A stretch of DNA of 64,000 nt from NCBI GenBank assembly GCA_963834015.1, contig CAWIAG010000003.1, positions 930,001-994,000 on the forward strand. The letters run 5' to 3'. Every line of letters starts with the position of its first letter. The first letter of the stretch is position 1. The notes beneath the pieces are model-generated. The model had not been told where the DNA came from. It searched no databases and saw only the letters and a program-made list of their open reading frames with translations. Origin of the DNA: FEN-1297 sp963834015. GTDB taxonomy: Bacteria > Bacteroidota > Ignavibacteria > Ignavibacteriales > Ignavibacteriaceae. Both the position numbers and the translations under genes were made by a program. Below are positions 63,881 to 64,000 of the stretch, piece by piece.

Positions 63881-64000
63881 TCAGATAATGTTAGTTAATA
63901 AAGAGGCACATTTTATAACGGCGGTTTCAGAACGTAATCTGTTATTTGCAAGTTTGAATAGTTCATTTTCACCGAAAATTTCCAATTCCTTTTTACTGAA
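63881..64000 (-). CDS. 3' end of an unknown gene running off the window
   Basis: The minus strand stays open for 39 codons from the window edge to TGA at 63881-63883, reading KKELEIFGENELFKLANNRL and then TAVIKCASLL. Composition looks protein-like, but the fragment is too short to assign. Confidence 0.4.
   Translation of the reverse strand, partial: FSKKELEIFGENELFKLANNRLRSETAVIKCASLLTNII

Overview
The window is A+T-rich bacterial chromosome. Gene content suggests a Gram-negative member of the Bacteroidota/Chlorobi/Ignavibacteria group. The clues are SPOR, TonB and outer-membrane barrel proteins, an HU domain fused to SPOR, a GTP cyclohydrolase / 6-pyruvoyl-tetrahydropterin synthase / SDR operon, and a cinA-thpR-recA-recX string. 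No 16S rRNA or other decisive marker is present, so this placement is an inference. No CRISPR array, prophage or plasmid origin was seen; the only intact mobile element is one IS256-family insertion.

Layout. 1-2.9 kb: a frameshifted metallo-beta-lactamase-fold gene, an NHL propeller protein and three small membrane proteins. 2.8-10.4 kb (minus): a cell-envelope operon of a giant TPR protein, an outer-membrane barrel, an HU-transmembrane-SPOR protein and a TonB-like protein. 10.8-15.5 kb: a small barrel protein, tRNA-Leu(GAG), an ECF sigma/anti-sigma/LTxxQ-like operon with a divergent Spy-like gene, and an IS256 element with 8-bp target duplications at that gene's stop codon. 15.5-22 kb: a GNAT-fusion protein and a histidine kinase / response regulator / hybrid kinase operon. 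22-24.3 kb: a four-repeat helical protein, a small lipoprotein and structured intergenic DNA. 24.3-35 kb (minus, apart from one NUDIX gene): a likely tetrahydrobiopterin operon with two peroxiredoxins and a rhodanese; murB; then purC, DUF971, pgsA, pgpA, cinA, thpR, recA and recX. 35-41.8 kb: STAS protein, methyltransferase, PG0541-like protein, a decayed porin and two phosphoesterases. 41.8-46.7 kb: nfnB, nfnA and malic enzyme, a redox-balancing group. 47.5-58 kb: VOC protein, GlxA-type regulator, ArsS-like radical SAM with its AhpD-like partner, cupin, secreted alpha-galactosidase, M1 peptidase and an RRM protein. 58-63 kb: tRNA-Asp, phosphofructokinase, RNase HIII and a CHASE3 kinase/regulator pair. 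The last 1 kb is mostly non-coding.

A recurring oddity is that seven otherwise coherent genes are each broken by one or two apparent single-base deletions in A/T homopolymer runs. Each is repaired by restoring one base. This looks more like a homopolymer error of the underlying assembly than biological decay. The porin and DinB genes additionally carry in-frame nonsense codons, so they are better pseudogene candidates.

No clearly new defence or mobile system was found. The most interesting items are the HU-SPOR protein with three W-x-F-G-E motifs in its trans-envelope operon, the IS256 left end that can fold back on its own transposase start, the repeats abutting stop codons of two operons, and the pterin operon.
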